Positions 46,622 through 55,474 of a stretch of DNA of 64,000 nt are shown here, one piece after another. Numbering within the stretch: position 1 is the stretch's first letter; each line of letters starts with the position of its first letter. A model generated the notes under the pieces. The model was not told the DNA's origin, made no database searches, and saw nothing but the letters and a program-made list of their open reading frames with translations. The position numbers and the translations under genes were made by a program. Source of the stretch: Actinacidiphila guanduensis (GTDB lineage: Bacteria; Actinomycetota; Actinomycetes; Streptomycetales; Streptomycetaceae); contig NZ_FNIE01000007.1 in NCBI RefSeq assembly GCF_900103985.1, forward strand, positions 1 to 64,000. Reading direction: 5' to 3'.

Positions 46622-46659
46622 GTAACACCCGGGACATGCGGACGAACCGCACCCGACAC
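46622..46659 (+). promoter_or_regulatory. GlnR box upstream of nnaR
   Basis: GTAAC-n6-GACAT-n6-GAACC-n6-GACAC: four pentamers with exact 11-bp spacing, matching the published GlnR box (gTnAC-n6-GaAAC, repeated) at 15-16 of 20 positions. It is 17 nt after the narK stop and ~190 bp before the chosen nnaR start. nnaR is a known GlnR target in S. coelicolor. Confidence 0.6.
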
Positions 46660-46850
46660 GGCCGCTTGGGAAGGTGAGCCGGTCGGGGGCGGTCTCCGGC
46701 GGGTGGTACGGCGGCGTACGGGAGCGCCCCGGCGGCCCGGCGTACGGCCGGTTCGACGGTGGGCAGGGGCATGACGGCGGGCGCGCCGCTCCGGCGGGTT
46801 CGGCGGGGTTCGGCAGGTACGGCGGTACGGCAACGAGGCGGGACTGGGCG

Positions 46851-48017
46851 ATGGCAGCGGAATTTCCCGGCAGGACGGCGTACGACGGCGTGCCCCCGCT
46901 CGCCGGGTTCACCGTGGGGGTGACCGCCGCACGGCGGGCCGACGAGCTGGCGGCCCTGCTGGAGCGGCGGGGCGCGAGCGTGCTGCGGGCCCCCTCGCTG
47001 CGGATCGTGCCCCTCTCCGACGACGCCGAGCTGCTCGCCACGACCGAGCAGCTGCTCCACCGGCCGCCGGACGTGGTGGTCGCCACCACCGCGATCGGCT
47101 TCCGCGGCTGGATCGAGGCCGCCGACGGCTGGGGCCTGGGTGAGGAACTGCTGCGCCGCCTCGGCGAGGCCGAACTGCTCGCCCGCGGGCCCAAGGTGAC
47201 CGGCGCCCTGCGCGCGGCCGGGCTCAAGGAGACCTGGTCGCCGGCCTCGGAGTCGATAGCCGAGGTGCTGGAACGGCTGCTGGAGGAGGGCGTCGAGGGG
47301 CGGTGCGTGGCCGTGCAGCTGCACGGCGAGCCGCTGCCCGGCTTCAGCGAGGCGCTGCGGGTGGCCGGCGCGCGGGTGGTCGCCGTGCCGGTGTACCGGT
47401 GGATGCCGCCGGAGGACGTGGCCCCGATGGACCGGCTGCTCGACGCCGTCTCCGCCGGCGCGCTCGACGCCGTGAGCTTCACCTCCGCGCCCGCCGCCGC
47501 CTCGCTGCTCTCCCGCGCCGAGGAGCGCGGCCGGCTCGACGAGCTGCTCGACGCCTTCCGCGGCGGTGTGCTCGCCGCGTGCGTCGGGCCCTTCACCGCG
47601 CTGCCGCTGCAGGCCAGGGACGTGCCGACGGTGCAGCCCGAGCGGTTCCGGCTCGGGCCGCTGGTGCAGCTGATCGCTCGCGAGCTGCCCGGGCGGGTGC
47701 GGCCGCTGCCGGTGGCCGGTCACCGGCTGGAGATCCGCGGGCAGGCGGTCGTCGTGGACGGGGAGCTGCGGCCGGTGCCGCCGGCCGGGATGGCGCTGCT
47801 GCGGGCGCTCGCGCGGCGGCCCGGCTGGGTGGTGGCCCGGGCCGACCTGCTGCGGGCCCTGCCGGGGGCGGGGCGGGACGAGCACGCCGTCGAGACGGCG
47901 ATGGCGCGGCTGAGGAGCGCCCTGGGGGCACCGAAGCTGGTGCAGACGGTGGTGAAGCGGGGGTACCGGCTGTCGCTGGACCCGCACGCGGAGTCCAAGT
48001 ACGCCGCCTCTATTTGA
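46851..48017 (+). CDS. nnaR: Nitrate/nitrite assimilation regulator NnaR (uroporphyrinogen-III synthase-like + winged helix)
   Basis: 388 residues from ATG 46851. A GTG at 46674 would add 59 Gly-rich residues, but the GlnR box would then sit at the start, so the downstream ATG is preferred. Residues ~18-260 are a HemD-like uroporphyrinogen-III synthase domain (GFTVGVTAARRADELAALLERRGA; VSFTSAPAA; ACVGPFTALPL). The C-terminal ~95 residues are an OmpR-type winged helix (LVQTVVKRGYRLSLDP). NnaR acts with GlnR to activate nitrate and nitrite assimilation. The HemD-like domain is a sensor rather than a proven enzyme. Confidence 0.9.
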   Translation: MAAEFPGRTAYDGVPPLAGFTVGVTAARRADELAALLERRGASVLRAPSLRIVPLSDDAELLATTEQLLHRPPDVVVATTAIGFRGWIEAADGWGLGEELLRRLGEAELLARGPKVTGALRAAGLKETWSPASESIAEVLERLLEEGVEGRCVAVQLHGEPLPGFSEALRVAGARVVAVPVYRWMPPEDVAPMDRLLDAVSAGALDAVSFTSAPAAASLLSRAEERGRLDELLDAFRGGVLAACVGPFTALPLQARDVPTVQPERFRLGPLVQLIARELPGRVRPLPVAGHRLEIRGQAVVVDGELRPVPPAGMALLRALARRPGWVVARADLLRALPGAGRDEHAVETAMARLRSALGAPKLVQTVVKRGYRLSLDPHAESKYAASI

Positions 48018-48555
48018 CGGGGGCTATTCGCCGTTGGGCTCCTCGCCGTTCCCGGCCGCAGGCCGGTGGGGGTACGGGGGTGCGGCTGCCCGCCGCAGGG
48101 GTTCCCGCCGTTCCCGGCCGCAGGCCGGTGGGTGGTACGGCTGCCCGCCGTAGGGGTTCCCGCCGTTCCCGGCCGCAGGCCGGTCCTTGCTTGTGCGCGC
48201 AGTTCCCCGCGCCCCCAAGAGCGGCAACCCTTCTGCCCCTGCCTGTCGGTTCCCGGCCGAAGGCTGGTGGCCTCTTCTCGCGCAGTTCCTCCCCCAGGGC
48301 TTCGGCTGGGAGGTACCCCCAGCGCCCCTTTTGGGTACGCGTCTGCCCCGTCCCCGCCGTTTCCGGCCGCCGGCCGGCCCCTTGTTGCGCGCGGTTCCTC
48401 CCCCAGCGCCCCTCGGGTTCCCGTCTGCCCCTCGCGCGCCGGTCCCGGGCGCAGGCCGGGCAGGGGGTGTTCGGGTGGGCAGGGGGTGGGGGTGTCGCGT
48501 ACGGTTGCAGGCTGCTCCGTCGGTCGGGGCGAGGAATGGCAGAAGGGGGTTCTGC
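48018..48555. repeat. 538-bp intergenic region made largely of dispersed and tandem repeats
   Basis: No gene. 48018-48470 contains at least three direct copies of gccgttcccggccgcaggcc (starting about 48045, 48108 and 48162), further degenerate copies, and the 50-bp unit described at 48280-48329. Many elements are palindromic (CGGCCGCAGGCCGG). A TACGGT at 48500-48505 may be the -10 box for the helicase gene. Confidence 0.7.
48280..48329 (+). repeat. Dispersed ~50-bp intergenic repeat, copy B
   Basis: Nearly identical to 30594-30643 in the same orientation and to 57216-57265 in reverse. It begins gcgcagttcctcccccag and ends acccccagcgcccct. Confidence 0.75.
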
Positions 48556-50826
48556 GTGGCCGCGCAGACCGCAGCAACCGGGGTCAGGGACCAGGAGATC
48601 GCCGCCGAGCAGGCGCACCTGGACCTGGTGTACCGCCGTTTGGAGGAGAAGATCCACGAGGCGGAGTTCCTGGTGAGCGACGCCGCCCAGCGGGGGCACG
48701 TGGGCACTCCGGGGGCGCTCGCCGAGCGCGACGCCCAGGTCTTCCGCGCGGGCATCCACCTGAACCGGCTCAACAACGAGTACGAGGACTTCCTCTTCGG
48801 CCGGATCGACCTGCTGCGCGGCAAGGACGGCAAGAAGGGCCCGGACGGCGCCTACACCTCCGTGGAGCCCGCCGACGACGCGATCGGCCCCGACGCCACC
48901 GCCCGGATCGCCGAGACCTTGCACATCGGCCGGATCGGCGTCCTCGACGCGGACTACGCCCCCCTGGTGATCGACTGGCGCGCGCCGGCCGCGGCACCGT
49001 TCTACCGCTCCACTCCCGTCGCCCCCGGCCGGGTCGTGCGCCGCCGGGTGATCCGCTCCAAGGGGCGCCGGGTGCTCGGCATCGAGGACGACCTGCTCCG
49101 CCCCGAGCTGGACACCGGCCTGCCGGTGGTCGGCGACGGCGCCCTGATGGCCGCGCTCGGCCAGGCCCGCACGCACTCCATGCGCGACATCGTGGCCAGC
49201 ATCCAGGCCGAGCAGGACATGGTGATCCGCGCGCCCGCCGCCTCCGTGACCGAGGTCACCGGCGGCCCCGGCACGGGCAAGACCGCCGTCGCCCTGCACC
49301 GGGCGGCCTACCTGCTCTACCAGGACCGGCGCCGCTACGCCGGCGGCATCCTGTGCGTGAGCCCCACCCCGCTGCTCGTCGCCTACACCGAGGGCGTGCT
49401 GCCCTCGCTCGGCGAGGAGGGCCAGGTGGCGATCCGCGCGGTCGGCTCGCTGGTCGAGGGCGTGACCGCCGACCTCTACGACGAGCCCGCCACGGCCCGG
49501 GTCAAGGGCTCGCTGCGGATGCAGAAGGTGCTGCGCAACGCCGCCCGCGGCTGCCTGGAGCTGCCCGAACCCGGCGGGCCGGGCGTGCCCACCCGGCTGC
49601 GGGTGGTCGCCTTCGGCCGCCGCCTGGAACTCTCCGGGGAGGAGCTCGCCGAGGTCCGCCGCCAGGCGCTGAGCGGCACCGCCCCGGTGAACGTGCTGCG
49701 CCCGCGGGCCCGCCGGCTGCTGCTGGACGCGCTGTGGCGCAGGACCGGGCGCCGCTTCGACGACGCCGAACTCGCCGCCGAGGAGCGGCAGGGCTTCGAC
49801 GAGGACGTCAGCACCGAGCCGGAGTTCACCGCCTTCCTGGACGCCTGGTGGCCGGTGCTGCAGCCGCGCCGGGTGCTGGCCGCGCTCGCCGACGACCGGC
49901 AGCTGTCCCGCTGGGCCCGCCGGGTGCTCACCGGGGCCGAGGTGCGCCGGGTGGCCCGCTCGCTGCGCCGGGAGGGCACCTCGGTGCACGACGTGGCGCT
50001 GCTGGACGAGCTGGACATGCTGCTGGGCGCCCCGCCGCGCGAGCGCAAGCGCGAGATCGACCCGCTGGACCAGCTCACCGGCCTGGACGAGCTGATGCCG
50101 CAGGCCCGCGAGGAGAGCGAGCGGGAGCGGGCCGAGCGGCTGGCCAGGGAGCGCACCGAGTACGCGCATGTGATCGTCGACGAGGCGCAGGACCTCACGC
50201 CGATGCAGTGGCGGATGGTCGGCCGGCGCGGGCGCACCGCCACCTGGACGATCGTCGGCGACCCCGCGCAGAGTTCCTGGACGGACGTCGAGGAGGCCGA
50301 CCGGGCCCGCGACGAGGCGCTGGGCACCCGCCCGCGCCGCCGCTTCACCCTCACCGTCAACTACCGCAACCCCGCCGAGATCGCCGAGGCCGCCAACGTG
50401 GTCCTGCGCCTTGCCATGCCGGGCACCCGCCCGCCCAGCGCGGTGCGCTCCACCGGTGTCCAGCCGCGCTACGACGCCGCGGGCGACGATCTGGCCGCCG
50501 ATGTCCGGGCCGCGGCCCAGCGGCTGCTCGCCGAGGTGGACGGCACGGTCGGCGTCGTCACGGCGATGCACCGCAGGGCCGAGGCGCGCGGCTGGCTCGA
50601 AGGGCTCGGCGACCGCGTCGTCGCGCTGGGCAGCCTTGAGGCCAAGGGCCTGGAATACGACGCCACGCTCGTGGTCTCCCCGGCGGAGATCGCCGAGGAG
50701 TCGCCGGCCGGCCTGCGCGTCCTCTATGTGGCGCTCACCCGGGCGACCCAGCGCCTCTCGGTGCTCTCCACCTCCCGCGACCTGCCCGACGAGCACGGCG
50801 TCCCGGACCTGCTGAAGGCCGACTGA
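48556..50826 (+). CDS. HelD-like UvrD/PcrA-family helicase (RNA polymerase recycling factor type)
   Basis: 756 residues from GTG 48556 with AAGGGGG upstream. The N-terminus is a helical hairpin (DQEIAAEQAHLDLVYRRLEEKIHEAEF), the usual start of HelD proteins that reaches into the RNA polymerase secondary channel. The next block, ADYAPLVIDWRAPAAAPFYRST, is diagnostic of the family. Walker A GGPGTGKTAVALHR is at ~235-248; motifs II (VDEAQDLTPMQW), III (TWTIVGDPAQSSW) and VI (LYVALTRATQRL) follow. HelD removes stalled RNA polymerase from DNA; related HelR proteins also counter rifamycins, but no rifamycin-associated palindrome is seen upstream. Confidence 0.9.
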   Translation: MAAQTAATGVRDQEIAAEQAHLDLVYRRLEEKIHEAEFLVSDAAQRGHVGTPGALAERDAQVFRAGIHLNRLNNEYEDFLFGRIDLLRGKDGKKGPDGAYTSVEPADDAIGPDATARIAETLHIGRIGVLDADYAPLVIDWRAPAAAPFYRSTPVAPGRVVRRRVIRSKGRRVLGIEDDLLRPELDTGLPVVGDGALMAALGQARTHSMRDIVASIQAEQDMVIRAPAASVTEVTGGPGTGKTAVALHRAAYLLYQDRRRYAGGILCVSPTPLLVAYTEGVLPSLGEEGQVAIRAVGSLVEGVTADLYDEPATARVKGSLRMQKVLRNAARGCLELPEPGGPGVPTRLRVVAFGRRLELSGEELAEVRRQALSGTAPVNVLRPRARRLLLDALWRRTGRRFDDAELAAEERQGFDEDVSTEPEFTAFLDAWWPVLQPRRVLAALADDRQLSRWARRVLTGAEVRRVARSLRREGTSVHDVALLDELDMLLGAPPRERKREIDPLDQLTGLDELMPQAREESERERAERLARERTEYAHVIVDEAQDLTPMQWRMVGRRGRTATWTIVGDPAQSSWTDVEEADRARDEALGTRPRRRFTLTVNYRNPAEIAEAANVVLRLAMPGTRPPSAVRSTGVQPRYDAAGDDLAADVRAAAQRLLAEVDGTVGVVTAMHRRAEARGWLEGLGDRVVALGSLEAKGLEYDATLVVSPAEIAEESPAGLRVLYVALTRATQRLSVLSTSRDLPDEHGVPDLLKAD

Positions 50827-50892
50827 GGGACCCGCGCGGGGCGTTCGGCGGAAATTTACGATCGGCGGGAAGTGTCCGGGGGCAGGGTTTGT

Positions 50893-51060
50893 TAGCCTAG
50901 GTGAGGCACCGGCCCGATCCAAGCCCCCGGGCCCAACCTTAGGCGCTTCGAGCGCCCACTTGCCGCGAGGCGAGCATGGCGGGTCGGTGTCGCAGCGTGG
51001 ACGGGGTCCCCTCCGAGTGAGGGGGCCCCGTTCTTCTGTGTTCTTCTGTGTTCTGCTGTG
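50893..51060 (+). ncRNA. Candidate structured leader or small RNA upstream of malic enzyme
   Basis: After TAGCCT (50893-50898, possible -10) come a GGCGCT-tcg-AGCGCC hairpin (50942-50956), a GCC-gcga-GGC hairpin with a GNRA loop (50962-50971), and a strong hairpin 51001-51031 (ACGGGG..CCCCTC with GAGGGG..CCCCGT). A T-rich tract of three 10-nt repeats (ttcttctgtg) follows at 51031-51060. The malic enzyme start is 130 nt further on. It looks like an attenuated leader or a terminated sRNA. I do not recognise the family. Confidence 0.45.
51001..51060 (+). terminator. Terminator-like hairpin with T-rich tandem repeats
   Basis: A 13-position stem (51001-51013 with 51019-51031, one non-canonical t/g position) and a 5-nt loop, then three tandem 10-nt T-rich repeats (ttcttctgtg, ttcttctgtg, ttctgctgtg). 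Such T-richness is exceptional in this genome. Confidence 0.7.
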
Positions 51061-51193
51061 TTTTTCTTCTGTTGTGCGCGCGTTCCCCCGCAAGCCTTCC
51101 GGTGGCGGCGGCGCGACCCCCGTTCACGCTTACTCACAGGTAGGTGGAACGATCGCACCGCAGGGCCCGACAGGAACGTGGAAGAAGGTCGTC

Positions 51194-52636
51194 ATGGCAA
51201 CGGCGCCGAGCGTCTCGTACTCGATCACCGTACGGCTGGAGGTCCCCGCCAGCGGGGGCGCGGTCGGGCGGCTCACCACCGCGGTCGAGTCGTCGGGCGG
51301 CTCCGTCACCGGTCTTGACGTCACCGCCTCCGGCCACGAGCGGCTGCGCATCGACGTCACGATCGCCGCCACCTCGACCGCGCACGCCGACGAGATCGTC
51401 AGCAAGCTGCGCTCCATCGAGGGCGTCGTCATCGGGAAGGTCTCCGACCGTACGTTCCTGATGCACCTGGGCGGCAAGATCGAGATGGCCTCCAAGCACC
51501 CGATCCGCAACCGCGACGACCTGTCGATGGTCTACACGCCGGGCGTGGCGCGGGTGTGCATGGCGATCGCGGAGAACCCCGAGGACGCCCGCCGGCTGAC
51601 CATCAAGCGCAACTCGGTGGCCGTGGTCACCGACGGCTCGGCGGTGCTGGGCCTGGGCAACATCGGGCCGAAGGCCGCCCTGCCGGTGATGGAGGGCAAG
51701 GCCGCGCTGTTCAAGCGGTTCGCCGGGATCGACGCCTGGCCGCTGTGCCTGGACACCCAGGACACCGACGAGATCGTGGCGATCGTGAAGGCGATCGCCC
51801 CCGGCTTCGCCGGCATCAACCTGGAGGACATCTCCGCCCCGCGCTGCTTCGAGATCGAGGCGCGGCTGCGCGAGGCGCTGGACATCCCCGTCTTCCACGA
51901 CGACCAGCACGGCACCGCGATCGTGGTGCTGGCCGCGCTCACCAACGCGCTGCGCTGCGTCGGCAAGGAGATCGGCGACCTGCGGGTGGTGATGTCGGGC
52001 GCGGGCGCGGCCGGCACCGCGATCCTGAAGCTGCTGCTGGCCGCGGGCGTCAAGCACGCGGTGGTCGCCGACATCCAGGGCGTGGTGCACGCCGGGCGCT
52101 CCGACCTGGTGGACGGCGACCCCGGCTCCGCGCTGCGCTGGATCGCCGACAACACCAACCCGGAGAACGTCACGGGCACGCTGAAGGAGGCCGTGGTCGG
52201 CGCCGACGTCTTCATCGGCGTCTCGGCGCCCAACGTGCTGGACGGCTCCGACATCGCCCGGATGGCCGACGGCGCCATCGTCTTCGCGCTGGCCAACCCC
52301 GACCCGGAGGTGGACCCGGCCGCGGCCCGCGAGAGTGCCGCGGTGGTCGCGACCGGCCGCAGCGACTTCCCCAACCAGATCAACAACGTGCTGGTCTTCC
52401 CGGGAGTCTTCCGCGGCCTGCTGGACGCCCAGTCCCGCACGGTGAACACCGAGATGATGCTGGCGGCCGCGCGGGCGCTGGCGAGCGTGGTCGGCGACGA
52501 CGAGCTGAACCCCAACTACATCGTGCCCAGCGTCTTCAACGACCGCGTCGCGGGCGCCGTCGCCGGCGCCGTCCGGGAGGCCGCCCAGGCCCAGGACCCG
52601 GCCCGCCAGGCCCCCTTCCCGGCGCAGGGCGCCTGA
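51194..52636 (+). CDS. NAD-dependent malic enzyme with N-terminal ACT domain
   Basis: 480 residues from ATG 51194, with GGAAGAAGG upstream. It oxidatively decarboxylates malate to pyruvate. Residues ~8-85 form an ACT-like regulatory domain ([31 protein letters not shown]), then the malic domain ([12 protein letters not shown] with the catalytic Tyr; [31 protein letters not shown] with the catalytic Lys). The metal site lies in [11 protein letters not shown], and the NAD-binding fold begins [17 protein letters not shown]. It resembles the NAD-linked of the two S. coelicolor malic enzymes. Confidence 0.93.
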   Translation: MATAPSVSYSITVRLEVPASGGAVGRLTTAVESSGGSVTGLDVTASGHERLRIDVTIAATSTAHADEIVSKLRSIEGVVIGKVSDRTFLMHLGGKIEMASKHPIRNRDDLSMVYTPGVARVCMAIAENPEDARRLTIKRNSVAVVTDGSAVLGLGNIGPKAALPVMEGKAALFKRFAGIDAWPLCLDTQDTDEIVAIVKAIAPGFAGINLEDISAPRCFEIEARLREALDIPVFHDDQHGTAIVVLAALTNALRCVGKEIGDLRVVMSGAGAAGTAILKLLLAAGVKHAVVADIQGVVHAGRSDLVDGDPGSALRWIADNTNPENVTGTLKEAVVGADVFIGVSAPNVLDGSDIARMADGAIVFALANPDPEVDPAAARESAAVVATGRSDFPNQINNVLVFPGVFRGLLDAQSRTVNTEMMLAAARALASVVGDDELNPNYIVPSVFNDRVAGAVAGAVREAAQAQDPARQAPFPAQGA

Positions 52637-52666
52637 CGCCCGCCGGGCCGCCGCCGGGCCCGCGCC

Positions 52667-52691
52667 GCCGCCGGAACGGGGGTCCGGCGGC
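52667..52691 (+). terminator. Weak hairpin after malic enzyme
   Basis: A 9-bp stem (52667-52675 with 52683-52691) and a 7-nt loop, ~30 nt after the stop; no T-run. Confidence 0.4.
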
Positions 52692-52742
52692 CCCCGCACG
52701 GCCTCTTGCAGCGGTTTTTCCGCGACTCGCGCGGACAGGCGA

Positions 52743-52773
52743 TTGGCTTTCCCCCCATATATGGGGGCAGGAT
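52743..52773 (+). promoter_or_regulatory. Putative hup promoter with 16-bp palindrome in the spacer
   Basis: TTGGCT (52743-52748), 19 nt, CAGGAT (52768-52773). The spacer contains a perfect 16-bp palindrome CCCCCATATATGGGGG (52752-52767). A dyad inside a long 19-bp spacer is the layout of MerR-type promoters. An alternative -10 within the palindrome (TATATG) lacks a suitable -35. Confidence 0.5.
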
Positions 52774-52850
52774 GCAGACCTGGGCGGTGAGGCACACAGC
52801 AACAGCTTCGAGCTCGCGCCCCCTGGCAGAAAGAACACGGGAGTACAGAT

Positions 52851-53132
52851 ATGAACCGCAGTGAGCTGGTGGCCGCCCTGGCCGACCGCGCCGAGGTGAC
52901 CCGCAAGGACGCCGACGCCGTGCTGGCCGCGTTCGCCGAGACCGTCGGTGAGATCGTGGCCAAGGGTGACGAGAAGGTCACCATCCCCGGCTTCCTGACC
53001 TTCGAGCGCACCCACCGCCAGGCGCGCACCGCCCGCAACCCGCAGACCGGCGAGCCGATCGAGATCCCGGCCGGCTACAGCGTGAAGGTCTCGGCCGGCT
53101 CCAAGCTGAAGGAAGCGGCCAAGGGCAAGTGA
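52851..53132 (+). CDS. hupA: Nucleoid-associated protein HU
   Basis: 93 residues from ATG 52851 with GGGAG 7 nt upstream. A short HU of the DNABII family: MNRSELVAALADRAEVTRKDADAVL helical base, IPGFLTFERTHRQARTARNPQTGEPIEIPA beta-arm with the conserved RxxRxxRNPxTG region and prolyl tip. It lacks the long lysine-rich C-terminal tail of the second Streptomyces HU (HupS), so it is the HupA type. It binds and compacts DNA with little sequence preference. Confidence 0.96.
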   Translation: MNRSELVAALADRAEVTRKDADAVLAAFAETVGEIVAKGDEKVTIPGFLTFERTHRQARTARNPQTGEPIEIPAGYSVKVSAGSKLKEAAKGK

Positions 53133-53197
53133 GCCCCGCGCGGCCGCGCCACCGCGCCGGCCGCGCAGCATCTCGGCAGCACCACAGCAGCAGTACA

Positions 53198-53246
53198 GCA
53201 GAGGGCGGCCGCCCCGACCCTGACGGGTGGGGCGGCCGCCCTCTGC
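53198..53246. terminator. Bidirectional terminator between hup and murA
   Basis: A perfect 18-bp stem (53198-53215 with 53229-53246) whose loop forms an additional ACCC/GGGT stem. It lies between convergent genes. Confidence 0.85.
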
Positions 53247-53330
53247 ACGCGGTAGGCGCTGTCCTCGGCGTCCTCGGCGCCCTTGGAGGCCGCGGTCGCA
53301 CGGGGAGCGCCCTCGGCGCCCCCAGGGGCC

Positions 53331-54707
53331 TCAGGCCACCGCGGTGGTGTGGCCGGGGCCGCCCTGGGCGCCCAGCGCGGGCTTGGGCAGCTCGATGTCG
53401 CCGCCGAGGTCGGTCAGCTTGGTGAGGAAGTTCTCGTAGCCGCGGTTGATCAGGCTGATGCCGTGCACCCGCGAGGTGCCCTGCGCGGCCAGCGCCGCGA
53501 TCAGGTACGAGAAGCCGCCGCGCAGGTCGGGGATGACCAGGTCGGCGCCCTGCAGCTTGGTCGGGCCCGACACCACCGCCGAGTGCAGGAAGTTGCGCTG
53601 CCCGAACCGGCAGGCGCTGCCGCCCAGGCACTCGCGGTAGAGCTGGATGTGGGCGCCCATCTGGTTGAGCGCCTCGGTGAAGCCCAGCCGCGACTCGTAG
53701 ACCGTCTCGTGGACGATGGACAGCCCCGACGCCTGGGTGAGCGCGACCACCAGCGGCTGCTGCCAGTCGGTCTGGAAGCCCGGATGCACGTCCGTCTCCA
53801 GCGCGATGGCCTTCAGCGGGCCGCCCGGGTGGAAGAAGCGGATGCCGTCGTCGTCGATCTCGAAGGCGCCGCCGACCCGGCGGAAGGTGTTCAGGAACGT
53901 CATCATCGAGCGCTGCTGCGCCCCGCGGACGTAGATGTTCCCCTCGGTGGCCAGCGCCGCGCTCGCCCACGAGGCCGCCTCCAGGCGGTCGGGCAGCGCC
54001 CGGTGGGTGTAGCCGTCGAGGCGGTCCACGCCGGTGATCCGGATGGTGCGGTCGGTGTCCATGGAGATGATCGCGCCCATTTTCTGCAGCACGCAGATGA
54101 GGTCCTCGATCTCCGGCTCCACCGCGGCGTTGGTGAGTTCCGTCACGCCCTCGGCGAGCACCGCGGTCAGCAGCACCTGCTCGGTGGAGCCCACCGACGG
54201 GTAGGGCAGCCGGATCTTGCAGCCACGCAGCCGCTGCGGCGCCTCCAGGTACTGGCCGTCGGCCCGCTTGTCGATCGTGGCGCCGAACTTGCGCAGCACG
54301 TCGAAGTGGAAGTCGATCGGCCGGCCGCCGATGTCGCAGCCGCCCAGGCCCGGGATGAAGGCGTGGCCCAGCCGGTGCAGCAGCGGGCCGCAGAAGAGGA
54401 TCGGGATCCGCGAGGAGCCGGCGTGCGCGTCGATGTCGGCGACGTTGGCGCTCTCCACCTTGGTGGGGTCGAGCACCAGCTCGCCGGGCTCGTCCCCGCT
54501 CTCCACCGTGACCCCGTGCAGCTGCAGCAGGCCGCGCACCACCCGCACGTCGCGGATCTCCGGCACGTTGCGCAGCCGGCTGGGGCCGCTGCCCAGCAGC
54601 GCGGCCACCATGGCCTTCGGCACGAGGTTCTTCGCACCTCTTACCCGGATCTCGCCTTCCAGAGGGGTCCCACCGTGGACGAGCAGCACATCGGCGATGT
54701 CGGTCAT
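53331..54707 (-). CDS. murA: UDP-N-acetylglucosamine 1-carboxyvinyltransferase
   Basis: 458 residues from ATG 54707; an in-frame ATG at 54734 would add nine. It transfers enolpyruvate from PEP to UDP-GlcNAc, the first committed step of peptidoglycan synthesis. EPSP-synthase fold: GAKNLVPKAMVAALL near the start, and the fosfomycin-reactive catalytic cysteine in GGCDIGGRP. It is longer than E. coli MurA (419) through small insertions and a C-terminal tail (KPALGAQGGPGHTTAVA). Convergent with hup and divergent from the AlgH-like gene. Confidence 0.95.
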   Translation of the reverse strand: MTDIADVLLVHGGTPLEGEIRVRGAKNLVPKAMVAALLGSGPSRLRNVPEIRDVRVVRGLLQLHGVTVESGDEPGELVLDPTKVESANVADIDAHAGSSRIPILFCGPLLHRLGHAFIPGLGGCDIGGRPIDFHFDVLRKFGATIDKRADGQYLEAPQRLRGCKIRLPYPSVGSTEQVLLTAVLAEGVTELTNAAVEPEIEDLICVLQKMGAIISMDTDRTIRITGVDRLDGYTHRALPDRLEAASWASAALATEGNIYVRGAQQRSMMTFLNTFRRVGGAFEIDDDGIRFFHPGGPLKAIALETDVHPGFQTDWQQPLVVALTQASGLSIVHETVYESRLGFTEALNQMGAHIQLYRECLGGSACRFGQRNFLHSAVVSGPTKLQGADLVIPDLRGGFSYLIAALAAQGTSRVHGISLINRGYENFLTKLTDLGGDIELPKPALGAQGGPGHTTAVA

Positions 54708-54871
54708 GGATCTCGCGATCGTCGCAGGGTTCATTCGGGCAGGCGCGTCGCGCGGCCGCCGGGTTGACGCGGCCGCGCGGGAACCAAGAAGAGATGGTAA
54801 TGCGCCTGCTGCCCGCTCCGGCCCAGCCGTTGACCCTCCGCGCGGCCGCCGGTTGGGGGATCATGTGGACC

Positions 54872-55447
54872 ATGACCGAGGTGTCCTCGCTCACCGGGCG
54901 ACTGCTGGTGGCCACGCCGAAGCTCGCGGACCCCAACTTCGACCGGGCGGTGGTGCTCCTCCTGGACCACGACGCGGAGGGGTCGCTCGGCGTCGTCCTC
55001 AACCGGCCCACACCGGTGGGTGTCGGGGATGTGCTGGAGCCCTGGGCCGCGCTCGCGGTCCCGCCCCAGGTGGTCTTCCAGGGCGGCCCGGTCTCGCTGG
55101 ACTCCGCGCTGGGCCTGGCCGTCATACCCGGTGAGCCCGCCGACGGCGGCGCCGAGCTGCTGGGCTGGCGGCGGGTGCACGGCGCCATCGGCCTGGTCGA
55201 CCTGGAGGCGCCGCCGGAGCTGCTGGCCGCGGAGCTGGGCGCCCTGCGGATCTTCGCCGGCTACTCCGGCTGGGGCCCGGGGCAGCTGGAGAAGGAACTG
55301 GTGGACGGCGCCTGGTACGTGGTGGAGTCCGAGCCCGGCGACGTCTCGGCGCCCGATCCGGAGAAGCTGTGGCGGGCGGTACTGCGCCGCCAGCGCAGCG
55401 AGCTGGCGATGGTCGCCACGTATCCCGACGATCCGACTCTCAATTAG
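54872..55447 (+). CDS. YqgE/AlgH family protein
   Basis: 191 residues from ATG 54872 (GGGGGA 11 nt upstream); an ATG at 54863 is the alternative. Family hallmarks: LTGRLLVATPKLADPNFDRAVVLLLDHDAEGSLGVVLNRP, VFQGGPVSLDSALGL, FAGYSGWGPGQLEKEL. It is cytoplasmic with no known catalytic residues; the name AlgH comes from a Pseudomonas alginate regulator and does not define the function here. It is 27 bp before the DUF3039 gene. Confidence 0.92.
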   Translation: MTEVSSLTGRLLVATPKLADPNFDRAVVLLLDHDAEGSLGVVLNRPTPVGVGDVLEPWAALAVPPQVVFQGGPVSLDSALGLAVIPGEPADGGAELLGWRRVHGAIGLVDLEAPPELLAAELGALRIFAGYSGWGPGQLEKELVDGAWYVVESEPGDVSAPDPEKLWRAVLRRQRSELAMVATYPDDPTLN

Positions 55448-55474
55448 GTCGGCTCCTCAACTACGCTGGACGGC

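Noticed and set aside
48471..48555. Rifamycin-associated element upstream of the HelD-like gene.
   Set aside because: No GGGGCTTGC/GCAAGCCCC-type 19-bp palindrome is present, so the gene is not assigned as rifamycin-inducible HelR.
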